5,460 bases of DNA from Deltaproteobacteria bacterium (GTDB lineage Bacteria > Desulfobacterota > Desulfobacteria > Desulfobacterales > ETH-SRB1), in NCBI GenBank assembly GCA_030627405.1, contig DAOUSD010000149.1:1-5460 (forward strand), read 5' to 3'. Positions 5,267 to 5,460 of the stretch are shown here, piece after piece. Under the pieces are notes generated by a model. It was given only the letters and a program-made list of their open reading frames with translations, searched no databases and had not been told where the DNA came from. A program made the translations under genes and the position numbers. How positions within the stretch are numbered: position 1 is the stretch's first letter; each line of letters begins with the position of its first letter.

Positions 5267-5460
5267 TTAGGTTTTATCATTATGTTCCACAGTTATGACT
5301 ACATGTCCTTTTTTGTGTCCTTTTTCGACATACCGGTGAGCCTCGACAATTTCCTCCAAGGGATAGCGTCTATCTATGACCGATCTTATCTTTCCCGCCT
5401 CGATAAGCTCTTTGAGGAAGATTAGATCTTTAGTCTTTGGGCCGCCTCCGGAACCGGAAT
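5267..5460 (-). CDS. MDR zinc-type alcohol dehydrogenase/quinone oxidoreductase, C-terminal part
   Basis: The last 63 codons of a gene that enters from beyond the right edge, ending at TAA (5269-5267). The sequence contains DLIFLKELIEAGKI, then RSVIDRRYPLEEIVEAH, then RYVEKGHKKGHVVITV. This is the conserved C-terminal end of NAD(P)-dependent medium-chain dehydrogenases related to zinc-type alcohol dehydrogenases and quinone oxidoreductases, where the segment returns to the catalytic domain. The catalytic core and cofactor fold lie outside the window, so zinc dependence and substrate cannot be judged. It has no start codon here, so a simple ORF search misses it. It precedes the flavodoxin gene by 51 bases on the same strand. 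Confidence 0.85.
   Translation of the reverse strand, partial: SGSGGGPKTKDLIFLKELIEAGKIRSVIDRRYPLEEIVEAHRYVEKGHKKGHVVITVEHNDKT

Overview
The window looks like part of a low-GC Gram-positive (Firmicutes, probably Clostridia-like) genome. The non-katG parts are AT-rich, Shine-Dalgarno sites are purine-rich, and there is a winged-helix replication-type protein plus what remains of a PerR/Fur-katG operon. This placement is inference; there is no rRNA or other taxonomic marker. Several parts look accessory: gene fragments, flanking repeats and sharp composition changes.

Left part (1-1140, + strand). A repeat-rich, AT-rich leader carries three GTGGAA-type dyads and one large imperfect inverted repeat. 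It precedes a 246-residue winged-helix protein resembling plasmid/phage replication initiators, which ends at a strong terminator. That terminator probably also serves katG, which converges on it.

Middle (1204-3567, - strand). A complete catalase-peroxidase gene (katG), much richer in GC than its surroundings, is preceded by about 48 codons of a broken Fur/PerR-family regulator. Only its C-terminal zinc-binding part survives, in two frames. The arrangement suggests an ancestral perR-katG operon whose regulator was destroyed. The broken end abuts a GGGGACGG repeat, and an inverted copy lies about 400 bases away; the stretch between them holds no convincing gene.

Right part (4006-5460, all genes on - strand). 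Read along the - strand: the C-terminal end of a zinc-type (MDR) alcohol dehydrogenase that runs off the window; a small flavodoxin-family protein; the first ~27 codons of a second MDR dehydrogenase, broken off; then a VOC-family (glyoxalase-fold) gene. The VOC gene is flanked by near-identical direct repeats (TTAGGY...CGCCATA/CGCATA on the - strand) and followed by an imperfect palindrome. This layout resembles an integron-type gene cassette, and the MDR fragment is cut at the cassette's edge.

The genes share a redox/stress flavour (peroxide removal, flavin electron carrier, dehydrogenases, VOC detoxification-type fold). The clearest story in the DNA is repeated insertion and truncation rather than one coherent pathway.
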